Source: Candidatus Desulfofervidus auxilii (lineage in GTDB: Bacteria; Desulfobacterota; Desulfofervidia; Desulfofervidales; Desulfofervidaceae). From it: a DNA stretch of 64,000 nucleotides. The stretch lies in contig JAJSZS010000001.1 in assembly GCA_030262725.1 (NCBI GenBank), forward strand, positions 62,001 to 126,000, given 5' to 3'. Below are positions 40,991 through 49,795 of the stretch, piece after piece. Within the stretch, counting starts at the first letter, position 1; each line of letters opens with the position of its first letter. A program made the position numbers and the translations under genes. The notes beneath the pieces were generated by a model. It was not told the origin of the DNA. It saw only the letters and a list, made by a program, of their open reading frames with translations, and did no database searches.

Positions 40991-41552
40991 AGTGGCTGTT
41001 ATACCATCTATTTTGTTTTAACAAGATGTAAAGTGCCTCGTCTATAGAAAGTAAAGTATTTTCTGCTTCTTTCACATCAAAGTTTTTATTAAATGCCTTA
41101 GTTTCAAGTTTTTGTTTGTAATTATGTTTTAAATATCCATCTTTTGTCATAAGACCAATATTATTTCCTTCCACAAAAAAGACAAATCTCTTTTTATAAT
41201 CACCAAAAAGACTTTTTCCTACCGCAGTATATGGTGCTTTTATATTTAAAAGTTCTATTATGGTTGGAATTAGATCTGCCTGAGAGCCCAAATAATTTAT
41301 CTTTCTATGAGAAAAGAGTTTTGGTGAATAGATAACCAATGGAATCCAAAATCTATCTCGCAAGTCATTTCCCTGAAATCGTCCCAGGGTGTGGTCTGCG
41401 GTAAAGATAAAGACTGTATTTTCAAACCAATCGGTCTTTTTTGCTGCTTTCATGAATTCTCCAATGGACCAGTCTGCATAATAAAGGGTATTTAAAAAGC
41501 CTTCTAAAGACTCTGGTGCATGAGGGTATTTTTCAAATCTTTTATCTAGCAA
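40983..41552 (-). CDS. C-terminal fragment of a frameshifted alkaline-phosphatase/LTA-synthase-like enzyme
   Basis: The 189 residues hold the second half of a sulfatase-fold catalytic domain, including the metal-binding FTADHTLGRFQGND and FWIPLVIYSP. It follows on from the upstream frame: adding one base in the A7 run at 41581-41587 (T7 on the coding strand) would join FFAFF to FSGTTHPPY and LLDKRFEKYP. It has no plausible start of its own. The last gene of the YcaO-HD operon, its end overlaps fdhE by eight bases convergently. Confidence 0.8.
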   Translation of the reverse strand: MLDKRFEKYPHAPESLEGFLNTLYYADWSIGEFMKAAKKTDWFENTVFIFTADHTLGRFQGNDLRDRFWIPLVIYSPKLFSHRKINYLGSQADLIPTIIELLNIKAPYTAVGKSLFGDYKKRFVFFVEGNNIGLMTKDGYLKHNYKQKLETKAFNKNFDVKEAENTLLSIDEALYILLKQNRWYNSHFN

Positions 41553-42898
41553 TATATAAGGTGGATGAGTAGTGCCTGAGAAAAAAAGGCAAAAAATGGT
41601 TCTTTTATTTCATCCAGTCTTTCTTTTAAAAACATCAATCCTTCATAGTCGTAACCAAAGGCAGGTTCTTTATCTGTCATGTATCTCTGTCGCATGGGTA
41701 TATCTTCCTTTCCATAAAATTCCTCAAAACCTAAAGCAGCAGCAATACCTTCCATTCTAAAAGACCGTCTCTTTGAGGTCTGTACAAAAATGGTAGAATA
41801 TCCATAATCCTTCAAAATCTTCCCCAGTCTTGTTATGTCAACTATCTCAAGTCCTTTGCCTAGATAAGGTAGACCAGGTAAAGTAGGAATTCCCACTAAG
41901 ATAGCAGCAATGCCTTCTATACTCCTTTGGCCATTGGCATAAAAATTTAAAAACATCAGACCATTTTTTGCTATCTTATCAAAGTTTGGGGTTACACCAT
42001 AATGAGATTGTGAAAAGCTATCAATGAATTTAGCACTCCAACTCTCGAGCAAAAAGAATACTATGTTATATCTACTAGCAGTTATAAAAAATTTCTTTTT
42101 CATCCTCATTAAGGGATAATTTTCATTAATGATAATTTCATCTTTTTCTACTATATATTGCTGGGACAATTTTATCGCTTCAGTTTCATCATAAAAGTTA
42201 TGGTTTATGTACTTTGTGCTTCTCAAAGTATGATAGGCAGTGAAAACACCATTTAAGACAAGGTTCCCATATTCGGTTTTTCCATATTTGAAAGCATCTA
42301 TGACATTGATAGGTTTGCCATGAAACTGAAACGTGCCCCTTATTGAGAAGACAAGAAAAACAATGAGCAAAAATAGTCTTATTAATTCAGCACTAAAACG
42401 AATCTTTTGTGTTGAATAGTGTTTATTAATGAAACGGTAGATCCATAACAATAAAAAGATTAAAAAAATTATCAAAATAATCAAATGCAGCAGATATTGC
42501 TCATATATATGAGTTAGAAGATAATCAATATCATTCATAATGAGAACAGCTTCTGCTCCAATGTGTCTTTTTACATAACCAAAAAACACAATATCGATTG
42601 TTAAGATACAGGCTATGATAAAAAGTTCTATCAATACCAATAATGACCAAAATCTGTACCAGCTTTTTCTTAAAATAGGTAGGTTTATCATTAAAAGAAG
42701 CATGCCAAGGAAAGTAGCAAAGGTACACAGGTCAAACCTAAGCCCATCCACAAAAGCCATCAGGAACTGTCTAAAATTTAAAGGACTAAATATATCTCTA
42801 TAAATAAAAAGAAGGAAAAGCCTTGCTGTAAGAAATGTTCCTAAACCTAACGCCAGCAATAAAAGAGAAAGCCTAAGCCTAAAATCAAACCACCTCAT
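41546..42898 (-). CDS. N-terminal fragment of the frameshifted LTA-synthase-like membrane phosphatase
   Basis: The 450 residues comprise about five membrane helices (first 165 residues) and the first half of a sulfatase-fold domain (NIVFFLLESWSAKFID; GQRSIEGIAAIL; GYSTIFVQTSKRR). This is the layout of lipoteichoic-acid-synthase or phosphoethanolamine-transferase-like proteins. It ends in a non-homologous tail (SQALLIHLIYC) after a one-base frame change at a seven-A run. In a diderm an envelope glycan or lipid head-group transferase is the likeliest role. It overlaps the HD gene by 14 bases. Confidence 0.82.
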   Translation of the reverse strand: MRWFDFRLRLSLLLLALGLGTFLTARLFLLFIYRDIFSPLNFRQFLMAFVDGLRFDLCTFATFLGMLLLMINLPILRKSWYRFWSLLVLIELFIIACILTIDIVFFGYVKRHIGAEAVLIMNDIDYLLTHIYEQYLLHLIILIIFLIFLLLWIYRFINKHYSTQKIRFSAELIRLFLLIVFLVFSIRGTFQFHGKPINVIDAFKYGKTEYGNLVLNGVFTAYHTLRSTKYINHNFYDETEAIKLSQQYIVEKDEIIINENYPLMRMKKKFFITASRYNIVFFLLESWSAKFIDSFSQSHYGVTPNFDKIAKNGLMFLNFYANGQRSIEGIAAILVGIPTLPGLPYLGKGLEIVDITRLGKILKDYGYSTIFVQTSKRRSFRMEGIAAALGFEEFYGKEDIPMRQRYMTDKEPAFGYDYEGLMFLKERLDEIKEPFFAFFSQALLIHLIYC

Positions 42899-43655
42899 TG
42901 ATTTTTTTCTCTAAATATTTTTCAAGATAAATTTTGATTTTTTTAATATCATCTGTTTTTGGTAAGAAATTAATAAGCTTTTCTATATAGCGCCTTTGTT
43001 TGATATAACGATATGTAGGTGTAAAGTTAATATCAAATAGCCAGCTTAATTGCATAAGTTTCATATCATTTGTGGTTTGCATAAGGCTTAAATCTGAAAT
43101 ACGGGAACTTAAAATATCCTCTATAATTTTTTTTGAATAGTCATTCCTTTCAGGCAATTCTAATTCAATGACAGGGTTGTAATGAGCATTTTCATAATAT
43201 TTAATAAAGACATAAAAAATGTCTAATTTATCTGCATCTCTTATTAATTTAGAATAAAATAAACATTCTGAATCTTCATTTTTTGGTAAAATGCGTTTGT
43301 TATGATAAGCAATAGCCTTACAAATTAATTTTTTTTCTCTTTTTGAAATACCTTTAAGTATTTTATTCAATTGCAATATTTTAACACTTAAAAGTGCATG
43401 ATTTACAGATTTGGCATCCCTGAATGTGCCATATTTATAAAATTGTTCAAATCGACCTAAATCATGAAAAAGTGCAATAGTTTGAGCTAGATAAAGTTTT
43501 TCTTTATCAAGCTTTAAATCTTTTCCTATCTGAATGATATTTTTACATACACGATAAGTATGTTCTTTTTTTAATTTTATATTTTCATTATTGCCAAATT
43601 GTTTCACATAATTCTTAAACCAATTATGAAAAAAGAGAATATCTTTATAATTCAC
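42885..43655 (-). CDS. HD-domain phosphohydrolase
   Basis: The 256-residue product has the metal-binding H...HD...D order of the HD superfamily: an early His (EHTYRVCKNI), ALFHDLGRFEQF, CKAIAYHNKR and RDADKLDIFYVF. The family cleaves phosphate esters, often of nucleotides or signalling molecules; the substrate is unknown. Overlapping its upstream (YcaO) neighbour by four bases and the phosphatase gene by 14 puts it firmly in one operon. Confidence 0.85.
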   Translation of the reverse strand: MNYKDILFFHNWFKNYVKQFGNNENIKLKKEHTYRVCKNIIQIGKDLKLDKEKLYLAQTIALFHDLGRFEQFYKYGTFRDAKSVNHALLSVKILQLNKILKGISKREKKLICKAIAYHNKRILPKNEDSECLFYSKLIRDADKLDIFYVFIKYYENAHYNPVIELELPERNDYSKKIIEDILSSRISDLSLMQTTNDMKLMQLSWLFDINFTPTYRYIKQRRYIEKLINFLPKTDDIKKIKIYLEKYLEKKINEVV

Positions 43656-45376
43656 TTTTGGACAATTCTTAAATAGTTTTTGAATAATCTTTTGTTAAAA
43701 CTGGAATACCTATCTAAGTCAGGTAACATTTCTAAGCCTGGTACTATTGTCCTTATAACAGGAATATCTAAGTCTTCTTTTGTTAAATTTACATAAATTG
43801 GATGAAAACCATTCATCAACAATAATTTTTCTAACATCCATAAATCCTTATTTACATCTCCTGAAGAATAATTTGGAAGTTCTTCATATTTTTTTATTTG
43901 AACTCCATCTGTTAAAGGTATTGTTGAATAATCTCCATATAAAAAATATCTACAGGTTAATTCACATAATGCCCTATTAATAGCAATCTTTCCATTTAGA
44001 TGTGCTCCCCAACCTCTTGAAATTCCACCTCTTTTATGTATAAAAAAGGCTCTGTAACAAGGAATTCCCAATTCAGTTGTTAAATCTAAAAAATATATAT
44101 GTACACCCCTTTTCCTCCAAGCATCTAAAATATTGCTAATAATTGGGTCTTTTGCTTCTAATAAAAAACATCTATCTAATGAAAATAAACTGACTTTTTC
44201 TGAATCTCTCTCTATATATTCCAATAAAGCAGTAAGTTTTGCTTCTTCTATTGTATTTCCTGAAGCTAAACCATTTGTAGAAGTGCCTTGACTATAAATA
44301 TCTATCTCATCAAAATTTCCTGAAGAAATAAGAAAGGCAAATTGTGCTGGTATATAAATCTCATGACTGCCCATTTCATCAACTTCTTCTGCAATAATCC
44401 AATATAGCTCTTGGTTTTCATAAGGGATTTCAAGATTCATTTTATTTGGATCTAAAACATGATATCCTTTTTCTATTAAATCACTATATCTAGCTTTAAT
44501 TAATTTAAATTCCTTTTTATAACCAATAGACTTGTTATTAGAAAAGTTTGCTAAAGCTGAATATCTTTCTACTATTTCCATTAAAGCAGAAGCCCTTGCC
44601 GCATCTTCACTAAAACCTTTTCCATATTCTCCCAAGATTCCCCAAAGTGTCCAATTGTTTTTCCCTACAGATATCTCTATCCGAAAATTCCAATTCCTTA
44701 TAAAGGCATAAGGACTAATAGAACATGTTAGTTTTATTTCATCATCAAGCAATAATTCTTGAATTTTTGGATTTTTTAAAAGTCTATTTACAGTTTCTTT
44801 TGGATCCATACTTCTTACAGCTGTTCCTGTATTAAATGATTTTCCTTCTGTTCCTGAATATACATCCTTAATATGAACCATTTTTTTATCTTCAATAAGA
44901 CTATTTAAATCATAAGGTATAGGAAACTTTATATTATTTAAAGATGGTAAACTCTCATGCATATATTTATTTTTTGCAAATATATCCATCCAAAAACAAC
45001 GAGTATCAAGATTTTCACTTAAAGACCATCTTATATAGATTAAAGGTGTATGCTTAGCTAAGATTTTTTTATCTATATCATTAAATTTTTTTCTTAAATT
45101 AAAAAATTTATTATAACAGATACAAATTTCATAAAAACATGCCAATGATAATAAATCATCTTTTTTCTTTGCTTCTTCTATTAATTCATCAAGTTCATTT
45201 TCACTGAGTTTCACTAATTGATATAATAAATATTTATGCATAAATTTATCATTAGGATGAATATGAAGATATTCAAGAATTTCTTTAATAGATATTTCTC
45301 TAACAGGTACAATAGAAAGAAGGTCAAAACCAGTACTGAGAGTTAATTGCGCTTTATAAGTTATTTTCTTAATCAT
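43652..45376 (-). CDS. YcaO-domain protein with helical N-terminal extension
   Basis: The 574-residue product has a YcaO ATP-binding domain over roughly the last 400 residues. Its signature motifs include FSEDAARASALMEIVERYSA, LASGNTIEEAKLTALLEYIE and AINRALCELTCRYF. YcaO enzymes activate backbone amides with ATP, making azolines or thioamides. No TfuA or RiPP precursor lies nearby, and the C-terminus lacks the Pro-rich tail of azoline-forming cyclodehydratases. The N-terminal 150 residues look TPR-like. ATG 45376 is preferred to the TTG at 45388, which abuts a -10-like TATAAT. Confidence 0.85.
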   Translation of the reverse strand: MIKKITYKAQLTLSTGFDLLSIVPVREISIKEILEYLHIHPNDKFMHKYLLYQLVKLSENELDELIEEAKKKDDLLSLACFYEICICYNKFFNLRKKFNDIDKKILAKHTPLIYIRWSLSENLDTRCFWMDIFAKNKYMHESLPSLNNIKFPIPYDLNSLIEDKKMVHIKDVYSGTEGKSFNTGTAVRSMDPKETVNRLLKNPKIQELLLDDEIKLTCSISPYAFIRNWNFRIEISVGKNNWTLWGILGEYGKGFSEDAARASALMEIVERYSALANFSNNKSIGYKKEFKLIKARYSDLIEKGYHVLDPNKMNLEIPYENQELYWIIAEEVDEMGSHEIYIPAQFAFLISSGNFDEIDIYSQGTSTNGLASGNTIEEAKLTALLEYIERDSEKVSLFSLDRCFLLEAKDPIISNILDAWRKRGVHIYFLDLTTELGIPCYRAFFIHKRGGISRGWGAHLNGKIAINRALCELTCRYFLYGDYSTIPLTDGVQIKKYEELPNYSSGDVNKDLWMLEKLLLMNGFHPIYVNLTKEDLDIPVIRTIVPGLEMLPDLDRYSSFNKRLFKNYLRIVQK

Positions 45377-45389
45377 ATTTTTAAACAAA

Positions 45390-45418
45390 ATTATAATCTA
45401 AGAAAGCATTTAAGAAAA
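45390..45418 (-). promoter_or_regulatory. Weak candidate promoter for the YcaO operon
   Basis: Minus strand: TTTTCT (45418-45413), 17 bases, a perfect TATAAT (45395-45390), then 13 bases to ATG 45376. The -35 is poor. Confidence 0.35.
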
Positions 45419-45439
45419 GATATTATTTTGACAATAACC

Positions 45440-45468
45440 TTGACTTTCAACATATATTAAGTTATTTT
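45440..45468 (+). promoter_or_regulatory. Promoter of the tRNA-Gln/tRNA-Glu transcript
   Basis: TTGACT at 45440-45445, a 17-base spacer and TATTTT at 45463-45468, nine bases before the first tRNA. Confidence 0.6.
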
Positions 45469-45477
45469 TAAAATAAA

Positions 45478-45551
45478 TGGCGGATCGTCTAGTGGTAGGA
45501 CGGCAGGCTCTGGACCTGCTAGCCGGGGTTCGAATCCTCGTCCGCCAGCCA
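45478..45551 (+). tRNA. tRNA-Gln (anticodon CTG), CCA encoded
   Basis: The acceptor arms TGGCGGA/TCCGCCA pair fully. The anticodon stem GCAGG/CCTGC encloses the loop CTCTGGA (anticodon CTG), and the T-arm is CGGGG-TTCGAAT-CCTCG. Discriminator G is followed by encoded CCA. Confidence 0.95.
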
Positions 45552-45559
45552 TTTTAAAT

Positions 45560-45635
45560 GGTCCCATCGTCTAGTGGCCTAGGATACTGGCCTCTCACGC
45601 CAGAGACACGGGTTCAAATCCCGTTGGGACCACCA
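45560..45635 (+). tRNA. tRNA-Glu (anticodon CTC), CCA encoded
   Basis: The acceptor arms GGTCCCA/TGGGACC pair. The anticodon stem CTGGC/GCCAG holds the loop CTCTCAC (anticodon CTC), and the T-arm is ACGGG-TTCAAAT-CCCGT. CCA is encoded. It lies eight bases after tRNA-Gln, probably in one transcript. Confidence 0.95.
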
Positions 45636-45723
45636 TGAATGCACATTGACATTGTACCTGCAGTCTGTTATTTTCAGAATTACGGAAGTTTAGAAATTTA
45701 GATACTTAACAAGGTAATAAGAA

Positions 45724-45945
45724 ATGATTGAAATTATGTTTGAAAAAGATAAAGCAATTTTGAAGTTTCCTAAACAGTTGATGGCTATGGATTATGTTCA
45801 ACAATTTTTAGAAAAATTACGGGTAGAGTCAATAATTGAAAAAAGCAAATTAACTGAGGAACAAGCGTGGGAATTATCAGAACAAATTAAAGAGGAATGG
45901 TGGAACAAGAATAGAGAAAGAATTTTGAAAAGAATAAAGGATTGA
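45724..45945 (+). CDS. Small antitoxin-like protein
   Basis: The 73-residue product (KLTEEQAWELSEQIKEEWW) is of the kind found upstream of PIN-domain toxins in thermophiles, by memory of such sequences rather than by search. The DNA just downstream carries a decayed PIN segment. The start has AAGG nine bases before it. It may persist as an orphan antitoxin. Confidence 0.6.
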   Translation: MIEIMFEKDKAILKFPKQLMAMDYVQQFLEKLRVESIIEKSKLTEEQAWELSEQIKEEWWNKNRERILKRIKD

Positions 45946-45952
45946 AAATACA

Positions 45953-46099
45953 TTGACGGATAGTAGTTTAAAGAAGGCTTTTGAATTATGTGAAGATATA
46001 GACGAGAAAGATGTTCCTTTTTTGAACCCTAATTTAGGCGTTCATCACAAAAAGGTTTTGACCCACAAAATGCTCCCCAGGGCTCACCACAGGAGTTAA
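45953..46099 (+). pseudogene. Remnant of a PIN-domain (VapC-like) toxin
   Basis: This open stretch without a normal start encodes KKAFELCEDIDEKDVPF, which resembles the C-terminal core of PIN ribonucleases, where D-I-D-x-K-D-x-P-F supplies acidic metal ligands. The N-terminal two-thirds and the last catalytic segment are missing, and the downstream residues (LNPNLGVHHKK) no longer match. It lies eight bases after the antitoxin-like gene. Confidence 0.55.
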
Positions 46100-46130
46100 A
46101 GGAAGGATTGACTTAAATATCTAAGAATTA

Positions 46131-46159
46131 TTGACAAATTTATTCCCCTAAAGTAGGAA
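46131..46159 (+). promoter_or_regulatory. Possible promoter for manC
   Basis: TTGACA at 46131-46136, a 17-base spacer and TAGGAA at 46154-46159. The leader is about 20 bases and includes the Shine-Dalgarno AAAGAGGGAAAAAG. Confidence 0.4.
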
Positions 46160-46186
46160 TTAGTAAAATTAAAAAGAGGGAAAAAG

Positions 46187-47566
46187 ATGAAAGTATTTAT
46201 CCTTGCTGGAGGTAGTGGTACTCGACTTTGGCCCCTTTCTCGTGAGTCCTATCCAAAGCAATTTTTAAAAATTAATAAAAATGCTTCTTTACTTCAGCAA
46301 ACCATTCATCATTTCTTGAATCTTGTTGTTCCAGAAGACTTGATAATCATTACTAACCAGAATTATTTCTTTCATGTAAAATCAAATTTACGGGAAATGG
46401 GACTTAATATACCTCATATTCTCCTTGAACCTATCGGGAGAAATACTGCACCAGCTATTGCTTTAGGGATAAAATATTGTCAAGAAGTATTGAGTTGTTC
46501 TTCTAAAGAAGTAATTCTTGTCTCTCCTTCTGATCATATAGTTTCCCCAGAAGAAAAATTTCTTAATTATCTTAAAAAGGGAATTTTGGTAGCAGAAAAG
46601 GGTTATGTTGTTACTTTTGGGGTTAAACCTTTAAAGCCAGAGACTGGTTATGGTTATATTAAATTAGGAGAAAAAAAGGATGGGTTTTATACAGTTGAAA
46701 CATTTATTGAAAAACCAGGGATTGAAAAGGCAAAGGAATTTGTTTCTTCAGGAAATTATTATTGGAATGCTGGTATTTTTGCCTTTCAATTAGATACTAT
46801 TTTAAAGGAATTTCAACAGCATGTTCCAGATATTTTCCAATTTTTTAAACAAGAATTAGAGATAATGAAAAAACAGTTTGTTAAAATGCCTACTATTTCT
46901 ATTGATTATGCTATTATGGAAAAGTCTAAAAGATTGGCAGTAATTCCTATGAAACTTTCTTGGAATGATGTAGGTTGTTGGGATGCTGTTTATGATGTTT
47001 TGAAAAAGGATAAAAAAAGGAATACAAAAATAGGTGATGTAGTTACCATTGATACAAAAAGTTCTTTTATTTTAGGACAACGTTTAATTGCTGCTATTGG
47101 CTTAAAAAATATTTTGGTAGTAGAGACCCCTGATGCCATCCTTATTGCTAAACGTGGTGAGACACAGAAAGTAAAAGAAATAGTAAAAAAATTGAAAGAT
47201 ACTGGAAGAAAGGAATACATTGAACCTATTACCGTTCACCGTCCTTGGGGTAGCTTTACAGTATTAGAAGAAGGAGAGAGATATAAGATTAAAAAGATTG
47301 TAGTTTATCCTGGAGGAAGATTAAGTCTTCAGATGCATTATCATCGGAGTGAGCATTGGGTAGTTGTTCGAGGTACAGCCAAAGTGAGGATTGGAGATAA
47401 AGAAATGTATGTAAGAGAAAATGAAAGTGTTTATATTCCTAAAACCACACTTCATCGTTTAGAAAACCCAGGTCGAGTTAATCTAGAGATTATAGAAGTT
47501 CAAAATGGCGAATATATTGGTGAAGATGATATTGTTCGTTTTGAAGATGATTATGAACGAATATAA
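46187..47566 (+). CDS. manC: Mannose-1-phosphate guanylyltransferase / mannose-6-phosphate isomerase
   Basis: Makes GDP-mannose for surface glycans. The 459-residue product starts MKVFILAGGSGTRLWPLSRE, the nucleotidyltransferase G-G-x-G-T-R-L-x-P loop, with ...YPKQFLKI following. EKPG at about residue 180 binds sugar-phosphate. The C-terminal cupin (HRPWGSFTVLEEG; LSLQMHYHRSEHWVVV) gives the isomerase activity. It is immediately followed (no gap) by the K+ channel gene. Confidence 0.96.
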   Translation: MKVFILAGGSGTRLWPLSRESYPKQFLKINKNASLLQQTIHHFLNLVVPEDLIIITNQNYFFHVKSNLREMGLNIPHILLEPIGRNTAPAIALGIKYCQEVLSCSSKEVILVSPSDHIVSPEEKFLNYLKKGILVAEKGYVVTFGVKPLKPETGYGYIKLGEKKDGFYTVETFIEKPGIEKAKEFVSSGNYYWNAGIFAFQLDTILKEFQQHVPDIFQFFKQELEIMKKQFVKMPTISIDYAIMEKSKRLAVIPMKLSWNDVGCWDAVYDVLKKDKKRNTKIGDVVTIDTKSSFILGQRLIAAIGLKNILVVETPDAILIAKRGETQKVKEIVKKLKDTGRKEYIEPITVHRPWGSFTVLEEGERYKIKKIVVYPGGRLSLQMHYHRSEHWVVVRGTAKVRIGDKEMYVRENESVYIPKTTLHRLENPGRVNLEIIEVQNGEYIGEDDIVRFEDDYERI

Positions 47567-48592
47567 ATGTCTGATCTTAGACAAATTATTAAGTGCATAA
47601 TCTTATTTAATTTTATTATCTTATTAGGAATTTGTGGTTATATCTTTATTGAAAGATGGTCTTTTTTAGATGCTCTTTACATGACAATTATTACTCTTAC
47701 CACAGTAGGTTTTGGTGAAGTACATCCTCTTACTCCTGCAGGAAGAGTTTTTACTTTAATTTTTATTCTATGTGGTGTGGGTGTAGCAGCATATGTGTTT
47801 ACTACCATAGGTCGCATTTTATTAGAAGGTTATTTAAAACGGGTATTTGGGAGGAAAACAATGGAAAGGAGAATAAAATCTTTAAAACATCACTATATTG
47901 TTTGTGGATATGGTCGTATTGGTCGGCATGTTTGTAAGGAACTTTCTCAATATAAAATACCTATTGTGGTTGTAGAAAAAAATACTAATTTGTTAGAAGA
48001 TATTGAAGAACATGGTTTTCTTTATGTTCATGGAGAGGCTACTCGTGAAGAGGTGTTAATAAAAGCTGGTATAAAAAATGCTGCTGGGCTTATAGCTGTA
48101 GCAGGTTCTGATGCTGATAATGTTTATATTGTTTTAACAGCAAAAGAATTAAATCCAAAATTAAACATTATAAGCCGGGCTGGGGAAGAGGATGCAGTAA
48201 AAAAATTATTACGTGCAGGAGCGAATAAAGTGATTGCGCCTTATGAAATTGGAGCAAGGAAAATTGCCCGTATGGTAACTCATCCTTTAGTAACAGATTT
48301 TATAGAATTAACTGTTTATCGAGGTATTGAATTACAAATGGGAGAGATTCCTATTGGTGAAAAAGCGGAAATAAAAAATGTTTCTCTTAAAGATTCAGGT
48401 TTAAGACAAAGGTTTGATGTTATTGTAGTTGCTGTAAGAAAGGCAACAGGTGAAATGATTTTTAATCCTTCACCAGAAACAATCATTGATTCTGGGGATA
48501 TTTTAATTATATTAGGTAAGTCAGAAAATTTAAAAAAACTTGAGGAGGTAATGGATTCAGCCTCATTTTATACCCATCGCCATATCCTTTAA
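47567..48592 (+). CDS. Two-helix potassium channel with RCK (TrkA-N/C) domains
   Basis: The 341-residue, MthK-like product has membrane helix 1 (LFNFIILLGICGYIFI), a pore loop with the selectivity filter T-V-G-F-G-E in TLTTVGFGEVHP, and helix 2. Cytosolic RCK follows with HYIVCGYGRIGRHVCKEL (Rossmann GxGxxG) and a C-terminal RCK_C domain. It gates K+ flux in response to nucleotides or Ca. The ATG follows the manC stop directly, and its end overlaps rluB convergently by 30 bases. Confidence 0.93.
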   Translation: MSDLRQIIKCIILFNFIILLGICGYIFIERWSFLDALYMTIITLTTVGFGEVHPLTPAGRVFTLIFILCGVGVAAYVFTTIGRILLEGYLKRVFGRKTMERRIKSLKHHYIVCGYGRIGRHVCKELSQYKIPIVVVEKNTNLLEDIEEHGFLYVHGEATREEVLIKAGIKNAAGLIAVAGSDADNVYIVLTAKELNPKLNIISRAGEEDAVKKLLRAGANKVIAPYEIGARKIARMVTHPLVTDFIELTVYRGIELQMGEIPIGEKAEIKNVSLKDSGLRQRFDVIVVAVRKATGEMIFNPSPETIIDSGDILIILGKSENLKKLEEVMDSASFYTHRHIL

Positions 48593-49288
48593 TTTCTTTA
48601 TCTCTTTCTCAGTGAGAAATCGGTATTCACCTGGTTTTAAATTCCCAAGTTTTAAAGACCCTATTTGAATACGTTTTAAGCGTAATACAGGATGACCTAT
48701 AGCAGCACACATCCTTTTAATTTGTCGATAACGCCCTTCATGAATAGTTAATTCAATCCAAGCATTGTGTTTAAGAATACTTATGAGTTTTACTTTTGCA
48801 GGTAATGTTTTTCCTTCTTCTAAATCTATTCCTTCTTTAAATTTTTTTAACTCCCAATACTTTGGAATACCTTTTACTTTCACTAAATATGTCTTTGGAA
48901 TTTTATAACGAGGATGAATTAGCAGATTAGCAAAGTCACCATCATTTGTTAATAAAAGAAGCCCTTCAGCATCAAAATCCAATCTTCCAACAGGAAATAT
49001 TCTTACCGGGATTTGTTTTAATAAGTCTGTTACTTTTGGTCTACCTTTTGGGTCATAAAGTGTGGTAAGATAATATCTAGGTTTATAAAGCATAATGTAA
49101 AGAAGTGGGGGGAAGACAAGGCATTTTCCATCTATTTCAATGATTTGTTTTTCTGGATCTGCTTTTGTTCCTAATGATGTGACAATCTTTCCATCTATTT
49201 TTACTCTCCCTGCTTGAATTAATGCTTCTGCCTTACGGCGAGAGGTAATACCAGCCCGTGAAAGTATTTTTTGTAGTCTTTGTTTCAT
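48563..49288 (-). CDS. rluB: 23S rRNA pseudouridine synthase RluB/RsuA family
   Basis: The 241-residue product has an N-terminal S4 RNA-binding domain (RLQKILSRAGITSRRKAEAL) and the RsuA-family catalytic motif GRLDFDAEGLLLLTNDG with the catalytic Asp. EGRYRQIKRMCAAIGHPVLRL closes the domain. It lies at the end of the scpA-scpB-rluB run, a widely conserved order; its start overlaps the scpB stop. Confidence 0.95.
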   Translation of the reverse strand: MKQRLQKILSRAGITSRRKAEALIQAGRVKIDGKIVTSLGTKADPEKQIIEIDGKCLVFPPLLYIMLYKPRYYLTTLYDPKGRPKVTDLLKQIPVRIFPVGRLDFDAEGLLLLTNDGDFANLLIHPRYKIPKTYLVKVKGIPKYWELKKFKEGIDLEEGKTLPAKVKLISILKHNAWIELTIHEGRYRQIKRMCAAIGHPVLRLKRIQIGSLKLGNLKPGEYRFLTEKEIKKLKDMAMGIK

Positions 49289-49794
49289 TATGAAAGATCA
49301 GTCAATTTAGGAAGTTCAGATAAATCTTTAAGTCCAAATACTTCTAAAAAATAAGCAGTAGTAACATAAAGAAGTGCAGTACTGCCCTGTTTTCTACCAG
49401 CAGTTTTTATTAAATTGAGTTTAAGTAAAGTTTTTAAACTCATAGAAACATCTACCCCTTTTATAGCCTCTATTTCTTTACGTGTAATAGGTTGACGATA
49501 AGCAATAATAGCTAAAGTTTCTAAGGCAGACCGACTTAGCCGAAAGGGGGATTTTTGTTTAAGTGAAACTATATAAGAACGAAATTCAGCCTTTGTTTGC
49601 AAACGAAATCCTCCTGCTACCTCTACTAATTCTATTCCATGTTCTGGGGATTGATAATCTGCCTGTAGTGCTTTCAATGCTTGTTTGATATCTTTAACAC
49701 TATATTCTTTAAGTATTTTTTTAAATTTACTAAGCGTCAAAGGGGTGTCTGCTACAAATAAAAGTGCTTCAAGTACTGCCTTAAGATTCATCAA
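49288..49794 (-). CDS. scpB: Segregation and condensation protein B
   Basis: The 168-residue winged-helix kite protein of the SMC-ScpAB complex has the N-terminal helix LKAVLEALLFVADTPLTLSK and the ScpB signature ALETLAIIAYRQPITRKEIEAIKGVDV. It lies one base after scpA. Confidence 0.96.
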   Translation of the reverse strand: MMNLKAVLEALLFVADTPLTLSKFKKILKEYSVKDIKQALKALQADYQSPEHGIELVEVAGGFRLQTKAEFRSYIVSLKQKSPFRLSRSALETLAIIAYRQPITRKEIEAIKGVDVSMSLKTLLKLNLIKTAGRKQGSTALLYVTTAYFLEVFGLKDLSELPKLTDLS

Positions 49795-49795
49795 A

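Noticed and set aside
45478-45635. tRNA pair as an attachment site of an integrated element
   Set aside because: No integrase gene and no repeat of a tRNA 3' end was seen elsewhere in the window.
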